A DNA stretch of 64,000 nucleotides from Neorhizobium galegae (lineage in GTDB: Bacteria > Pseudomonadota > Alphaproteobacteria > Rhizobiales > Rhizobiaceae): contig NZ_JAGIPG010000001.1 in assembly GCF_017877055.1 (NCBI RefSeq), forward strand, positions 186,001 to 250,000. Direction: 5' to 3'. The notes under the pieces were generated by a model. The model was not told where the DNA came from. It saw only the letters and a list, made by a program, of their open reading frames with translations, and ran no database searches. Position numbers and translations under genes: made by a program. Of this stretch, positions 27,317-41,100 are shown piece after piece (within the stretch, counting starts at the first letter, position 1; every line of letters begins with the position of its first letter).

Positions 27317-28429
27317 CTAAGGCATCGGCTTTGGCAGAGCCTTCCAATTCGGGTCCGGCCAGATGAAGGGGTTGTCCCCGGGGTTCGGATGGGTTTCGGC
27401 AAAATAGCTCTGGCAGCGACCTACCTCGTTCGGTTCCCCGACATGCACCCAAAAGCTCCGGCAGACTTTTTCGACGATGACCCGCCGGCATTCTGCCATG
27501 CTCGGCGGGTGCGAGCTTTCCTGCTTCAGAAAATCGCGGGTTACCGTCCATGCAATCTTCTGCAACTGCCCGGCAAGATCCCGCGGCACGGTCGGCGGTG
27601 CTGCGGCGCCCTCGGGCGACTGGCGATAGATCGAGGCATAGTGGACCGCGGCTACAAAATAGATGCCCATATCGGTCAGATGGACCTCGTCGCGGAATAT
27701 CCGATCGAGCTTTTCCCTGGGGCTTCCGGCCAGGCCGACAACCTCTCCATCAAGTGCCTTTTTCACCAACTCCACGAGAGCCGTTCCGGCAGGCACGACG
27801 AAGAGATTGGCCGGGCGCTTTTCGGCCTGCAGTGTCAGCTTCACTTTCTCCGCTACGCATTGCCATGCGACCGATGCATTCGTCTCGTGTTCCAGCCAGG
27901 GCGACGGATTATCCTTGTCCACGCCAAGCCAGGTGTGGACATAAAGGGTCCGGCCCTTCGGGTTGCCGTCGAGAAGGCGGTCGTGAAAGTGGCGCAGATA
28001 GGCAATCGCGTTTTCCCACACGATCATGTTTAGCAAATGGTGGTTTTCCGCTGCGACGAGGGTGTCGTAAGGGCGCCCCGTAGTGATGCGTCGCGGGCGG
28101 AGCAGTTCCTCGACGACATCCATCTGATCGCCATTGCGGTTCTTCCCGTACCTATATCCGGCCCAGCTCAAATCCTGGTCGTTGTCACCCCGCGTCCTAT
28201 ACCGCAGCGGGGATCCAATGACGATCTGCTGCTCCCAGGCAATATTTTTGCCACGGCTTTTAGCGATCATCTCGACCCAGTTGGGCAGGGGATTATCGAT
28301 CAGGCTATGTCCGGTGAAAAAGATCTGCGCCGAGTTTGGTGGGGCATCGCCTGGTCTGATTTCCTGTGAAGACGCCACGTCTGACAATAGCCACGCCAAA
28401 GACAAGATGATGGTACGCATCGCTGTCAT
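27317..28429 (-). CDS. Secreted SGNH/GDSL-like hydrolase
   Basis: A 370 aa protein starting at ATG 28429 with AAGGATGGA upstream. The N-terminus MTAMRTIILSLAWLLSDVASS is a signal peptide, so the enzyme should be periplasmic or secreted. IFFTGHSLIDNPLP supplies the GDSL-position Ser. FRDEVHLTDMG supplies the Asp and His of block V. It is a paralogue of the protein at 887-1936: both have GHSL, a conserved YLHHFH-like helix region (NAIAYLRHFHDR here), HTWLG/TPWIS, a DEVHLT motif and a helical C-terminal part. This copy has a longer Cys-containing C-terminus. An esterase or acyltransferase acting on a surface glycan is likely by family; the substrate is unknown. Confidence 0.72.
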   Translation of the reverse strand: MTAMRTIILSLAWLLSDVASSQEIRPGDAPPNSAQIFFTGHSLIDNPLPNWVEMIAKSRGKNIAWEQQIVIGSPLRYRTRGDNDQDLSWAGYRYGKNRNGDQMDVVEELLRPRRITTGRPYDTLVAAENHHLLNMIVWENAIAYLRHFHDRLLDGNPKGRTLYVHTWLGVDKDNPSPWLEHETNASVAWQCVAEKVKLTLQAEKRPANLFVVPAGTALVELVKKALDGEVVGLAGSPREKLDRIFRDEVHLTDMGIYFVAAVHYASIYRQSPEGAAAPPTVPRDLAGQLQKIAWTVTRDFLKQESSHPPSMAECRRVIVEKVCRSFWVHVGEPNEVGRCQSYFAETHPNPGDNPFIWPDPNWKALPKPMP

Positions 28430-29135
28430 AAGAATTCCATCCTTATTGAGCGCGAGAGCAATTTTGGCAGACGAAGAAATACGACCTGGGAGAATAAACG
28501 CCGGAGATCCTGTCCAGCATCATGTACAAAAGGCGTAGCCCTTCGCGTCTCGGGGATATGGACCTGCCGAACGCATTGGCTATCTCACCCGTTGGCTCCT
28601 GACCAGATGACAGGGGTTTATCGGGAAGTCGGGAAAATTTTATTAAAATTATATAGTATAATTTGGCGAATTCCCCTGTGCTTTCCAATAATTTCTTGAG
28701 CAGCAAGATGTTCGTAAATTTCTCGCCCATCTTGCAGGCTTTCCAGAAGCAAATGTAGCTTTCCGGCTCCATTGAACCTTCGGCTATAGCCTACCCATCC
28801 TATTCCGACTGCGCCGCCGTCGTAGCCGGCGGGCAGACTCGGGAACCGAATCAGCTCCCTTTCACAGGCGAATCGATCGCCTGAGGCGTGAGGTCTTCAA
28901 TCAGGCCCATCGGCTGATCGTAACAACCACCTCAATTATCTCTTTGGAAACCATGTTTTGCGGCCGACAGGGCAAGATGTGTGGCTTTAATACGTCTTCC
29001 GCCGCCGCAGTTAACCTTCTGTGAATAATTCCGTTCCCCGCACATAACCGGCTATATCCCGAAGGTTAAGGAAGTCTTGCTTTATATTTGGGGGCGGAGT
29101 TGATTGCGGCACAGTTTTTATTGGGGGTTAGAGTC
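28430..29135. promoter_or_regulatory. Long noncoding region upstream of the giant adhesin
   Basis: About 706 bp between divergent genes without a convincing gene. A 109-codon minus-strand frame (28443-28772) has no ribosome site, no recognisable domain and overlaps the SGNH promoter. A very AT-rich patch at 28636-28668 includes TATAAT and could be a promoter or the target of an AT-preferring silencer. CAGGCGA-ATCGA-TCGCCTG at 28865-28883 is a perfect 7 bp inverted repeat. Long regulatory regions are common ahead of large adhesins. Confidence 0.45.
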
Positions 29136-32100
29136 ATGTCCGTTGAAGATCCGCGCCTGTCGAACATCTCGGAAGAAAATCTGACTGAGAATTTCTCGTC
29201 GGAAATCCAGGAGGAGATCGCAGCCTCTTCTACGCCTTCTCCGATTGAGCATGAGATCCAGGTGGCGCAGGCCGGTGATGGCCGCACCCCGACGACGAAC
29301 CGCATACCGACCGATCCGAATGCGCCGGCCGCTGCTCCAGCGGCCCCGGCTGCGGAAGTGACCCCGGACGCCAACAACATCGTTCACCTGGCGATGAGTG
29401 TATCGATCGACGATATCCGGGTCGATGGCGCCAACCTCATCCTGGTGCAGGCGGACGGAACCGAGATCGTCATCGTCAACGGCGCGGCCAAGATCCCGAC
29501 GATGCTGATCGGCGAGGTGGAGGTTCCCCAGCAGGTGCTCTTCGCGGCGCTGGAAGACAGCGGCATCAACGTCGCAGCCGGCCCGGACGGATCTTTCAGT
29601 GCAACCGGACGCCCTGACAGCTCCGGTGCTGAATTCGACGACTCGATCCAGGGAAGCCAGAACGACCCCATTCAGCTCGCCTCGCTGCTCGGCGATACGG
29701 AATTTGGCGATGGCGGAGGGCTTGACGACCGGACGGCGGCGGACGATCAGCCGGACGCCTTCGACATGGGTTCGCCGTTCATCTTCTCCGAATCGGTTCT
29801 GGCCGATGACGTTATCGGCAACGAGACGATCACGGGCACGCTCGGTTTCGACGGCGGTGACGATTTCGGCATTGTCTCCTCGGTGAACTACCAGAGCACT
29901 TCCGACATGGCGGAAGGGACCGGCAGCGGTATTGCTGCGCCGCTCACGTCCGGCGGTCAGGCCGTCACGGTGTCGACCTCGGCCGACGGCCTGACGGTCA
30001 CCGGCACGATCACCGTCGGCGAGACCACGGTGACCGTCTTCACGCTGACGGTCACCGACCCGATCACCGGCGCCTTCACCTACACGCAGTCGCAGCCGCT
30101 CGATCATCCGGATCTCGGCCAGATCGGCGCCGATGACGCCCTGCGACTGAACTTTACGTTCACAGTCACGGACAAGGACGGCGATTCCGATACCGGCTCG
30201 TTCTCGATCGAGATCGGGGATGACGGCCCGGTACAGCGCGAGGCGGGCAGCGCCTCGCTGAATGAAGATGATGTTTCGGCCTATCCTGCTACGGATGGCA
30301 GCGAGGCTGCCAAAAAAACCGGCGATATCTCGCTCGGCATTTCCTGGGGTGCGGATGCCGATACACGCAATGGCGAAGGCGACACCTTCGGCCGCTCGGT
30401 CGGTTTTGCAAACGCGGCAGGCGCGGTTCCGGCCAATGCCGAGGGCGTTTACACAAATGCCGCAGATGTCGGTCTCTCCGTCACTGGCGGGGCTCTGACC
30501 TCGGGTGGCAGTGAGCTTTATTACGTGATCACCGACCTTGGGAATGGTGGCCAGACGCTGACGGCGTATATCGATGGCTCGGAACCAGCAGCGAAGGTAT
30601 TCGAGATCTCGCTGAATCCGACCTCTGCAAATGGGTCTTACACGGTCGAGATCTTCCAGGAACTGGATCATAGCTCAGACTCGGATGCGTTGACGATCTC
30701 GTTCCAGTTCCAGGGTGTCGATGCCGACGGTGATGCCGCAGCGTCCGGCACGGCTTTGATCACCATCGCCGACGATGCGCCGGTGATCGGCGCAGCCGGC
30801 GAAGGCAATGTCGACGAAGGTGGCGGTAATACCGCTCAGGGTTCGCTCGGCATTTCCTGGGGGGCGGACGACGGCAATACGAGCGTCGACGGCGGCTACG
30901 ACGGCACCCAGGAGGCCGGAGACCGGTCCGTGGTCTTCACTCCGGGCGACATCTCCGACCTGCCGCCCGCAGACGGCGGTGACATGCCTGCGCCGAAGGT
31001 GGTCGATAGCTCGGCAGTTTCGACGGCTGCGGTTTCGGCATTCATGCGGGTGTGGAGCGGCGAGACCGAGATCGCGCTTGGGAACCTGACCTCAGGTGGC
31101 CAGCCGCTCGTCTACACGCTGTCGCCGGACGGCACGGTTCTGACGGCGGCCGACCAGGAGGGCGGACCGGTCTTCACCGTGACCCTCTCCGACACCGGCG
31201 CCGGCGGCTACACTTTCGAGCTTCAGGGCGTTCTCGACCATCCCGGCCACGGCGAAACCGGCAGCGAGACCGACATCCTGAGCTTCGAATTCACCTACAC
31301 CGTGCGTGACGGTGATGGCGACATCGCCGAGAGCACCTTCACGGTCGACATCAAGGACGACGTTCCGGTCGCCAACGGCAGCGCTGTCGAGGTAAGGTCC
31401 GATGAGGACGACATCTCCAATTTTCTTTCGTCGGGCAACCATCCAAACGACGGAGCCGCCGACGGTTCCGCCTCGGACTTCTCGTGGATCGGACTAGGCG
31501 ATGCGGCGACTGTGTCGGGTTCGATCGCCTCGGTCGTCGCCTTCGGCGCTGACGGCGCGGCAGCCGGCGGCGGTTTTGGTTTTGTCGCCGATGCAGCGGC
31601 CAAGATGCAGGCACTGGCCCTGACCTCGAAGGGCGGCACGCTCTCCTATGCGATGATCGGCGATGCCCTGGTGGCCTATGTGAATGTCGCCGGCGGGGCC
31701 GGCATCGATTGGGGCGACCGGCCGGTATTCTCCCTGACCCTCGATCATACCACCGGCGCATTTACCTACCAGCAGTACGACCAGCTCGACCACGTCGCCG
31801 GCAATGGCGAGAACACCGCCCTCAAGAGCGGATCGGGCTCGATCCCCGCCATCGACTTCGGCGCCGTGATCCAGGCGACCGACGGCGACGGCGACCATGT
31901 CGGCCTCGGCGGCAAGTTCTCGATCACCATCACCGACGACGTGCCGGAAATCGCGATCTTCACCGATGAGACGGTGACGATCGACGAAACGTCCGGCTTC
32001 CAGAACGACGACAGCGGCGCAGGCAGCATCGGCAGCCTGTTCGCCGGCGTTGGCAACCGCGGCGTGGACGCCGATCTCGGCGGGCCGATCTATGCCCGCG

Positions 32101-35100
32101 ACGATGTGATCGATATCTCGGTCGAGGGTGGTGCGGACGACAATGTCTCCACTGCACTGACCTTACGGGTCGACGGCGGAAACGGCATCGATTCCGGCTT
32201 GATGACCACCGACGGCGCTCACATCTATCTGTACCGGGAGGGAGAAGTCGTGGTCGGCCGCGTTGGCGGTGCCAACGGTTTGGCGGCCTTTGCGATCGCC
32301 ATCGACGGCGACGGCCGTGTTAGCGTGGCGGAATATCTGTCGCTGAAGCATCCGAGCAATGCCTCCCCGGATGAGGGCGTCAATCTCTCCGGGAAGATCT
32401 CGGCCGTTCTGACCGTCACCGACTACGACGGCGACGTTGTCACAAAGTCGGTTTCGATCGGCGACAAGCTCGCCTTCGAGGACGACGGCCCGCTGGCATC
32501 CGGTACAAAGGTATCGGTCACGGCCGACGAGGACGACATCTCCAACCTGCTGTCGTCCGGCAATCATCCGAACGACGGAACCGCCGACGGTTCCGCCTCG
32601 GACTTCTCGTTGCTCGGACTAGGCGATGCGGCGACCGTGTCGGGCTCGATCGCCTCGGTCGTCGCCTTCGGCGCTGACGGCGCGGCAGCCGGCGGCGGTT
32701 TTGGTTTTGTCGCCGATGCAGCGGCCAAGATGCAGGCACTGGCCCTGACCTCGAAGGGCGGCACGCTCTCCTATGCGATGATCGGCGATGCCCTGGTGGC
32801 CTATGTGAACGTCGCCGGCGGTGCCGGCATCGATTGGGGCGACCGGCCGGTCTTCTCCCTGACCCTCGATCACGCGACCGGCGCATTTACCTACCAGCAG
32901 TACGACCAGCTCGACCACGTCGCCGGCAATGGCGAGAACACCGCCCTCAAGAGCGGATCGGGCTCGATCCCCGCCATCGACTTCGGCGCGGTGATCCAGG
33001 CGACCGACGGCGACGGCGACCATGTCGGCCTCGGCGGCAAGTTCTCGATCACCATCACCGACGACGTGCCGGTTCCGTCGATCGCCACCACCGGGCTTTC
33101 GACGACGATCGACGAAACGGTCAACAATCAGTCCAACGATACCGACAACCAGGCGGTGAGATCGCTATTTACGGCGGTTGGCAATGTTGGCCACGATGCC
33201 GATATGGGCAACGCGGCGATCTTCGCGCGCAACAGCTTTGCGCTGGTCACCACGCTTTTTTCGGCGCCGGGCGCGGACGAGACGACCACGCAGGTTCTTT
33301 CCCTGGAAATTGCCAGCGCAGGGGTTGATTCCGGCCTGGCGACGACCGGCGGCAAGTCGATCTTCCTGTTCCAAGAGGGCGGGTTGATCGTCGGTCGCTT
33401 CGACTCAGACGGCAACGGAACCCCGGATACCGCGGCATTCGCGGTCGCCATCGACCAGACCGGTCGCGTCAGCGTTGCTCAATATGTGTCGCTGCATCAG
33501 GGCGATCCGACTACTTCCAACGAAACTGTCGATCTGGGCAACAAGATCTCGGCGGTCGTCACGGCCACCGATTACGACGGTGACGTCGTCAGGGACACGG
33601 TGTCGATCGGCAGCCATATCCGCTTTGCCGATGACGGTCCGCTGGCATCCGGCGCGAAGGTATCGGTCACGGCCGACGAGGACGACATCTCCAACCTGCT
33701 GTCGTCCGGCAATCATCCGGATGACGGAACCGCTGACGGTTCCGCCTCGGACTTCTCGTTGCTCGGACTAGGCGATGCGGCGACTGTGTCGGGCTCGATC
33801 GCCTCGGTCGTCGCCTTCGGCGCTGACGGCGCGGCAGCCGGCGGCGGGTTCAGCTTTGTCGCCGATGCAGCGGCCAAGATGCAGGCACTGGCCCTGACCT
33901 CGAAGGGCGGCACGCTCTCCTATGCGATGATCGGCGATGCCCTGGTGGCCTATGTGAATGTCGCTGGCGGTGCCGGCTTCGATTTGCTCACCGACCGGCC
34001 GGTCTTCTCCCTGACCCTCGATCAGGCCACCGGCGCATTTACCTACCAGCAGTACGACCAGCTCGACCACGTCGCCGGCAATGGCGAGAACACGGCCCTC
34101 AAGAGCGGATCGGGCTCGATCCCCGCCATCGACTTCGGCGCCGTGATCCAGGCGACCGACGGCGACGGCGACCATGTCGGCCTCGGCGGCAAGTTCTCGA
34201 TCACCATCACCGACGACGTGCCGGAAATCGCGATCTTCACCGATGAGACGGTGACGATCGACGAAACGTCCGGCTTCCAGAACGACGACGGCGGCGCGGG
34301 CAGCATCGGCAGCCTGTTCGCCGGCGTTGGCAACCGCGGCGTGGACGCCGATCTCGGCGGGCCGATCTATGCCCGCGACGACGTGATCGATATCTCGGTC
34401 GAGGGCGGTGCGGACGACAATGTCTCCACTGCACTGACCTTACGGGTCGACGGTGGAAACGGCATCGATTCCGGCTTGATGACCACCGACGGCGCTCACA
34501 TCTATCTGTACCGGGAGGGAGAAGTCGTGGTCGGCCGCGTTGGCGGTGCCAACGGTTTGGCGGCCTTTGCGATTGCCATCGACGGCGACGGCCGTGTTAG
34601 CGTGGCGGAATATCTGTCGCTGAAGCATCCGAGCAATGCCTCCCCGGATGAGGGCGTCAATCTCTCCGGGAAGATCTCGGCCGTTCTGACCGCCACCGAC
34701 TACGACGGCGACGTTGTCATCAAGTCAGTTTCGATCGGCGACAAGATCGCCTTCGAGGACGACGGCCCGAGCGTCGGCGCAAACAGCGCCGTATGGGTAG
34801 ACGACGACGATGTCGCAGGCGCCAATGGCAATGCCGGCGGCACGGGAGATCATTCCCTGGCAAACACCGCCGGCGTACTTTCCCACGACTTCGGCGCTGA
34901 CGGAGGGGCGATCGCCTGGAAGACGACAGGTGCGCCCATCGGCTTCAGCTACGTGCGTGACGGCGATGCCCTGCTGGTCAAGCAGGGTCTTACCACTGTC
35001 ATGACGATCACGCTCGATACGGCGACCGGCGCCTATACGGTTACCCAGAACGCCGCGATCGACCATCCGGTGGGTAACAACGAGAATGAGGTGTCGTTCA

Positions 35101-38100
35101 ACCTCACCTATACCGTGACCGACGGCGACGGCGATCATGTCGATGGTACGTTGACGATCAATGCCGACGACGACACGCCGGTTTCCACCGGTGTGATCGG
35201 CACCGGCGCGATCACCGAAAGCGCTGCAGGGGGTTCGATTGCAGGCGAGCTTTCCGCCTTGGTGTCGCCGGGCGCCGACGGCATCGGACGCTACTCTGTC
35301 GAAACCACCGGTTTGTCCTCCAGCCTGACTTCGCTGACTTCCGGCGGTGTCGCCCTTACCTATTCCATCGTGGGCAACGCCCTGGTGGCGAAAGCCGGCA
35401 CAGCCACGATCTTCACCTTCAACGTCGATCCCGCCACCGGCCATTATTCCTTTGCGCAGACTGGTCCGCTCGATCATGCAGACACCGTGGTCATCGGCGG
35501 CGTATCGATACCGGCTGCCGCTCTCGGTGCAGTTGGCAGTCATGCGGCTGTGCCCGACATCGGTGGCAACGACCTCGCCTTCGAGGGACGCATGCCGGAC
35601 GGCGACGTGATCATCCGCGTCAGCAATTCTGGCAATACCCCAGTCACCTGGACGCTGGACAACAATAACCCCGGTGGAACGGACTATGTTCTCAACATCC
35701 CGGCCCACACCACCTGGTATGTGAATGTCGGCAACGTCCCGAACCAGACGAAGTTCGATCTTGACGGTGACGGTTCGTCACAGAATACCGTTGTCAACGG
35801 TGGCCATTCGATCACCTTCGTCGATGGCGACAGCGCGCTGGCGCTGGATCTTTCCTCCGCGGTCACGGTGACCGACGGCGACGGCGACAGCGTGGCGCTC
35901 AACGGTCAGTTGATCGTGACCGTTACCGATGGCGTGCCGACGATCGGCGTCAACGCATCCGGAATGGTTGAAGAAGGTGGCACGGAAACCATCACGGCCG
36001 CCCTGACCGGCCTCAACTGGGGTGCGGATGCCGGCAGCGCGCGCACGCTTTCCTTCACGGGGAGTGTCGCGACAAAGGATCAAAACGGAGCTTCGGTGAC
36101 GACGCTCAGGTCGAATGGCAATCCGGTGACGATCGCCGTCATCGGTGGTGTGCTTACCGGGTTCACCGGTTCTGCCAACCCGCCGGCGCTGGACCATATC
36201 GTCTTTACAGCATTGCTCAATGCTGCGACCGGCGGCTACACCTTCTCGCTGCTTCAGCCGCTGGATCATACGGCTCCGAATGCGACGAGCCAGTATCTCG
36301 ATTTGGCCCTCGGCTTCACTGCAACCGACGCGGACGGCGACGCCGCCTCTTCGACGGTTACCGTCCGCGTCGATGCCGCTGGCTCGATCGGCTCGATCAA
36401 TTATTCCAATCTCTCCACCAGCGTGTTCGTCAACCTTGACGCTGCTGCGCATACCGTCCTCGGACAGACTGTTGCCGGTGACCGGGCAACCGACGGGTCT
36501 CTTGTCACCGACAAGATTATCGGCATCGACAATGTGACCGGCGTCAACGATGCGATGGGCGGCTCTGCCGACGACGTTCTCATCGGCGGCGACGAAGCCA
36601 ACAAGCTCATCGGCAATGGTGGCAGCGATTATCTGGATGGCGGCCTCGGCGCCGACATTCTCGACGGCGGCGAAGGTAACGACACCTTCATTCTCGGCGC
36701 GGATGTCACCGGTTCCGGTACCCGCGACATTCAGCTTGGCGATGGCAGCCTCCTGGCGGTCAATATCGCTGGTCTTGCCGGCACTGCCGACAAGGTCATC
36801 GGCGGTACGGGAATTGACACGATCGTCCTCGAGCGGGACGGCAAATCGGGCTTCGTGGCCGATTACAGCACGGCTCCGGATTATCTCTCCGGCGTCGAGA
36901 AGATCGTCGGTACCGATGGCAACGACGTCATTCTTCTGGCTGCCGGCTCCACTGCGGACGGCGGACCGATCACGATCGAAGGCGGCGAGGGCAATGACAC
37001 CCTCGGCGGTTCGAATTCGGCGGATATCATCAACGGCGGCACAGGCAACGACCTGATCTCCGGCCTTGGCGGTAACGACCTTCTCAAGGGTGGTGCCGGC
37101 AACGACAAGATCTGGGGCGGGGCGGGCGACGATACGATCGACGGCGGCGACAACACGGACAATATCACCGGCGGCCTCGGTAACGATGCGATCAATGGCG
37201 GAGCAGGTGGCGATACCTTCAACTATACCGTCGGCGACGGCACCGACACCATCAACGACGACAGCGGAATGGATCTTCTGATCGCCAATGGCAGCGCCAA
37301 CGGTGAGCAGGCAGTCCTTTCGGTAACAGCGACCGGTTTCACCGTGGACGTCGATGGCGATGGCACCGTGGACGTCACCACCAGCAACGTCGAATCGGTC
37401 ATCCTCAACCAGATGGGCGGTGCCGACAAGATCACCCTGCGCGCACTGGATAACGCCGAAACGATCACGATCGAGGGCAACGCCAATCTTCTGCAGATCC
37501 ATGGCAACGGCATTCCGTCGATTTCAGGGATCAGCACCTCCGAGGTGAAGATCGAAGCTAATGGCGGCAATGACGTCATCAACGCTAGTGCGCTCGACGC
37601 CTCGGTCTCCCTGACCGTGGACGGCGGTGAAGGCGACGACACCATTACGGGCTCGGCCGGTGCCGATACCATTTTCGGTGGTGCGGGCAACGACACGATC
37701 ATCTACAAGGTGGGCAGCGGTGCCGACGTCATCGACGGCGGTAAGGAAGCCGGCTCGACCTTCCCGAACTACGACGTCCTGAAGATCGACGGCGATGCCG
37801 AGAGCCGCACCTTCACGATCGGCAAGTCGAGCCTGGCGGATCCGCAAAATGTTGCGCCGGCCGACGATCGGCCGGACGTGCTGGTCACCTATAGCGGCAC
37901 CGGCGGAACGACCGTGCGGGCCGACGAAATCGAAGGCATCGAAATCACCCTGCATGCAGGCGGCGGCACGATCAATGTCGGCGATCTCTCCGGCACCGCC
38001 ATCGAACCTTCGACCATCGTCATCAATGGCGGCGCCGGCAACGACACCATCAACCTGACCAATCTCGCAGGAACCAAGGTGGTCGTCACCGATGAAGACG

Positions 38101-41100
38101 ACACCACCGGCGGCGACATAGATACGATGATCCTGGCCGGCAAGTGGGTCGACTACGACATCGTCCGGGCAACCGACGGCACCTTCACCTTCAGCCGCGG
38201 CGGCATCGTCGTGGCGACGGCGAAGAACATCGAGCAGTTCACCTTTGCTGGTGAGAACAACGGCAACGGCGGCACCGTGCAGGCCATCGAGCTCATCAAC
38301 GATGCGCCACACGCCATAGCCGACACCAATGCGGGCGATCCGGTGATCGAGGCTGGCGGCATTGCCAACGGCACGGACGGTGACGCTTCGGCAACCGGCA
38401 ATGTGCTGGCCAACGATAACGATGCCGATTTCTTCGACACCAAGATGGTGACGTCGATCCGGTTCGGGAACGGCGCGACGACGGCCGTCCCCGACAACAA
38501 TGGCGATGTCACGGTCGCCGGCACCTACGGCACGCTGACCATCCATGCGGACGGCAGCTATGCTTACGCGCTGGACAACAATGACGCCGACACCCAGGCC
38601 CTTGCCCAGAACGCCAGCGTCAACGAAGTCTTCACCTACGGCATGAAGGATGCCCATGGCCTGACCTCCACGGCCTCGCTGACGATCGCTATCACCGGCA
38701 CCGGCGATGCGACGGTCGTTGACCTGAACGGCGCTGCTGCCGGAAACGATACGGCGACCAATGCCGTGGAACAGATGCCGCAGCAATTCGCCTGGCAGGC
38801 AAGCCTTGCGGATGTCGACTCTTCGACGCTGCAGTCGATGACGGTGACGCTTGCCCATAACCTTGATGGAGCAAGCGAGACGCTCTTCCTCAACGCGACG
38901 GCAACCGCCGCCGCCGCGGGCTTGACCGTTGGCTACAATTCAGCCACCGGCGTGCTGTCGATCACCGGTGCGGCATCGATCGCCACCTATGAGACGATCC
39001 TCAAGAACATCGTCTACCAGGACAACAGCGACAACCCGGATACCTCGGTCGACCGCACCCTGACCGTCGTGGTCAACGATGGGGTTTCCGATAGTGCGCC
39101 GCAGGTCGCCACCATCCAGATGATCGCCATCAACGATGCGCCGGTATTGGCCGGCACGCTGAGTGCGGTCGTCGCCGAGGGTGGCAGCCACGTCCTCACT
39201 TTCGCCGAACTCGGTTATACCGATCCGGACGATATCGATGGCGGCGTGGTCTTCCAGGTCTCCGGCGTGACGCACGGGGTCATCACCAATGGCGGAGCCC
39301 CGGCAACGTCGTTCACCGCCGCCGAACTCAAGGCCGGCTTGATCAGCTACACCCACGACGGTTCGGAGGGTCCGACCGCGTCCTTCTCGGTCAAGGTCGA
39401 GGATGGCAACGAGGACAACTCGGTACCCGGCACCGGCACATTCAACTTCACCGTGACGCCGGTCAATGATGCCCCGGTGGCGCACAACGACATCTATTTC
39501 ATCGACGAGGATACTACCCTCTCGGGCGTCAACGTATTGACGAATGACACGGATGCGGATGGCGATACCCTCATCAGGGTTGGCAATATCACGGTTGGGG
39601 GGCAACCCGCTGCATCCGCATCGCTGGAGACAGGCGGCGCCTTTACCTATCATGCGGGGGCAAACGAGAGCGGTTATTCGGTCATCGGCTACACCGTTTC
39701 CGACGGCAATCTCACGAGCCAGGCAACGATCACCGTCAATATCCGTCCGATCGCGGACGCCGCTACCATCTCTGGCTCCGGCTCCGGCAGCGAAGGTAGT
39801 GCGGCCGCCATCGGGCTCAACATCGCCCTTGGCGACGCTGACGGTTCCGAAAAGGTCACGAAGATCGCACTGTCCGGCTTCCCGGAGGGCGCGACCTTCA
39901 GCCAGGGTTCGCTGGTGAACGGGATCTGGGTCATCGAGGATGCCGCCGGGGTCGATACCAGCGGCCTGACGATGAGCGCGCCGCATGATTTCGCCGGTAA
40001 CTTCAACCTGGGTGTTACGGCAACGATTGTCGACAGCGCCATGCTGACCAATGGCCTGACCACGAATACCGGGTTTTCGACCGGTTCGATCGGGGGCACC
40101 ATCACGGCGGTGAACGATGGCCAGGCGACGGTCTCGATTTCCGACAGCACTCCGGCGACCCCGCCGACGGTCGGCGACACTCTGCACGCCACGCTGGGTT
40201 CCGACCCGGACGGCGCGGCGAGCAACGTCGTCCACACTTGGCTGCGTGACGGCACTGCTTTCGGTGCAACCACGGCGGATTACACGCTTACGGCCGCCGA
40301 TGTCGGGCACCAGATATCGGTCCGGACCACCTATGTTGACGGTCAGAACTTCAGCGAGACGGTCACCAGCGGTGCAACCGCAGCCGTAATCACCAACAAC
40401 CATGCGCCGGTTGCCGTAAACGATACGCTGTCGTTCGGCGGCGGAGCGACCCCGGCTCCAAGTGGCACGGGCTGGTCGCTCAACGCGGATAACGGCCACT
40501 ACTACAAGGTCGTCAATTCGCAGGTAAGCTGGTCGACGGCCGCGAATAACGCGGAAAGTGCCGGTGGCTATCTGGCGACGGTTACCAGTGCCGGAGAGAA
40601 CGCCTTTATTCAGTCGCTGATGGGAGCCAACAAATTTTACTGGCTTGGCGCGTCTGACGCCGGGACTGAAGGCGTTTGGAAATGGGTCACCGGTCCGGAA
40701 GCCGGCACGACCTTCTGGACGACCACGAATGTCAACGCCAATGGGGTTCAAGGTACGGCTTCAGGCTTCAACTCCTGGCCACTCGCCGCTACTCCCGGTT
40801 ATGTTTATGAGCCAAACGACAATTGGGGCATAGGCGAAGACTATCTTCTCGCCCGCAAGGACGGCTGGTGGAACGATGGCACTAGCTCGAGCAGCGGTTC
40901 CAACGGCTATGTCATCGAAGTTGGCGGCGCCATCACCAATGGTGGCATATCCGAGGACGTTACCAAGACATTCGCTGCCACGCTGCTAACCGCCAACGAC
41001 ACTGATGCCGATGGCGACTCCCTGACGGTGACTTCCGTTACCAACAGTGCCGCCGGTGCCACCGTCACCTTGAATAACGACGGGACAGTTAGCTTCAATG

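Noticed and set aside
28443-28772. 109-codon minus-strand open frame before the adhesin
   Set aside because: No recognisable domain, no ribosome site, very AT-rich, and it overlaps the promoter area of the divergent SGNH gene.
36559-37760. Glycine/aspartate-rich repeats as a CRISPR or microsatellite
   Set aside because: They encode RTX calcium-binding nonapeptides in frame with the adhesin; spacing is codon-based and there are no unique spacers.
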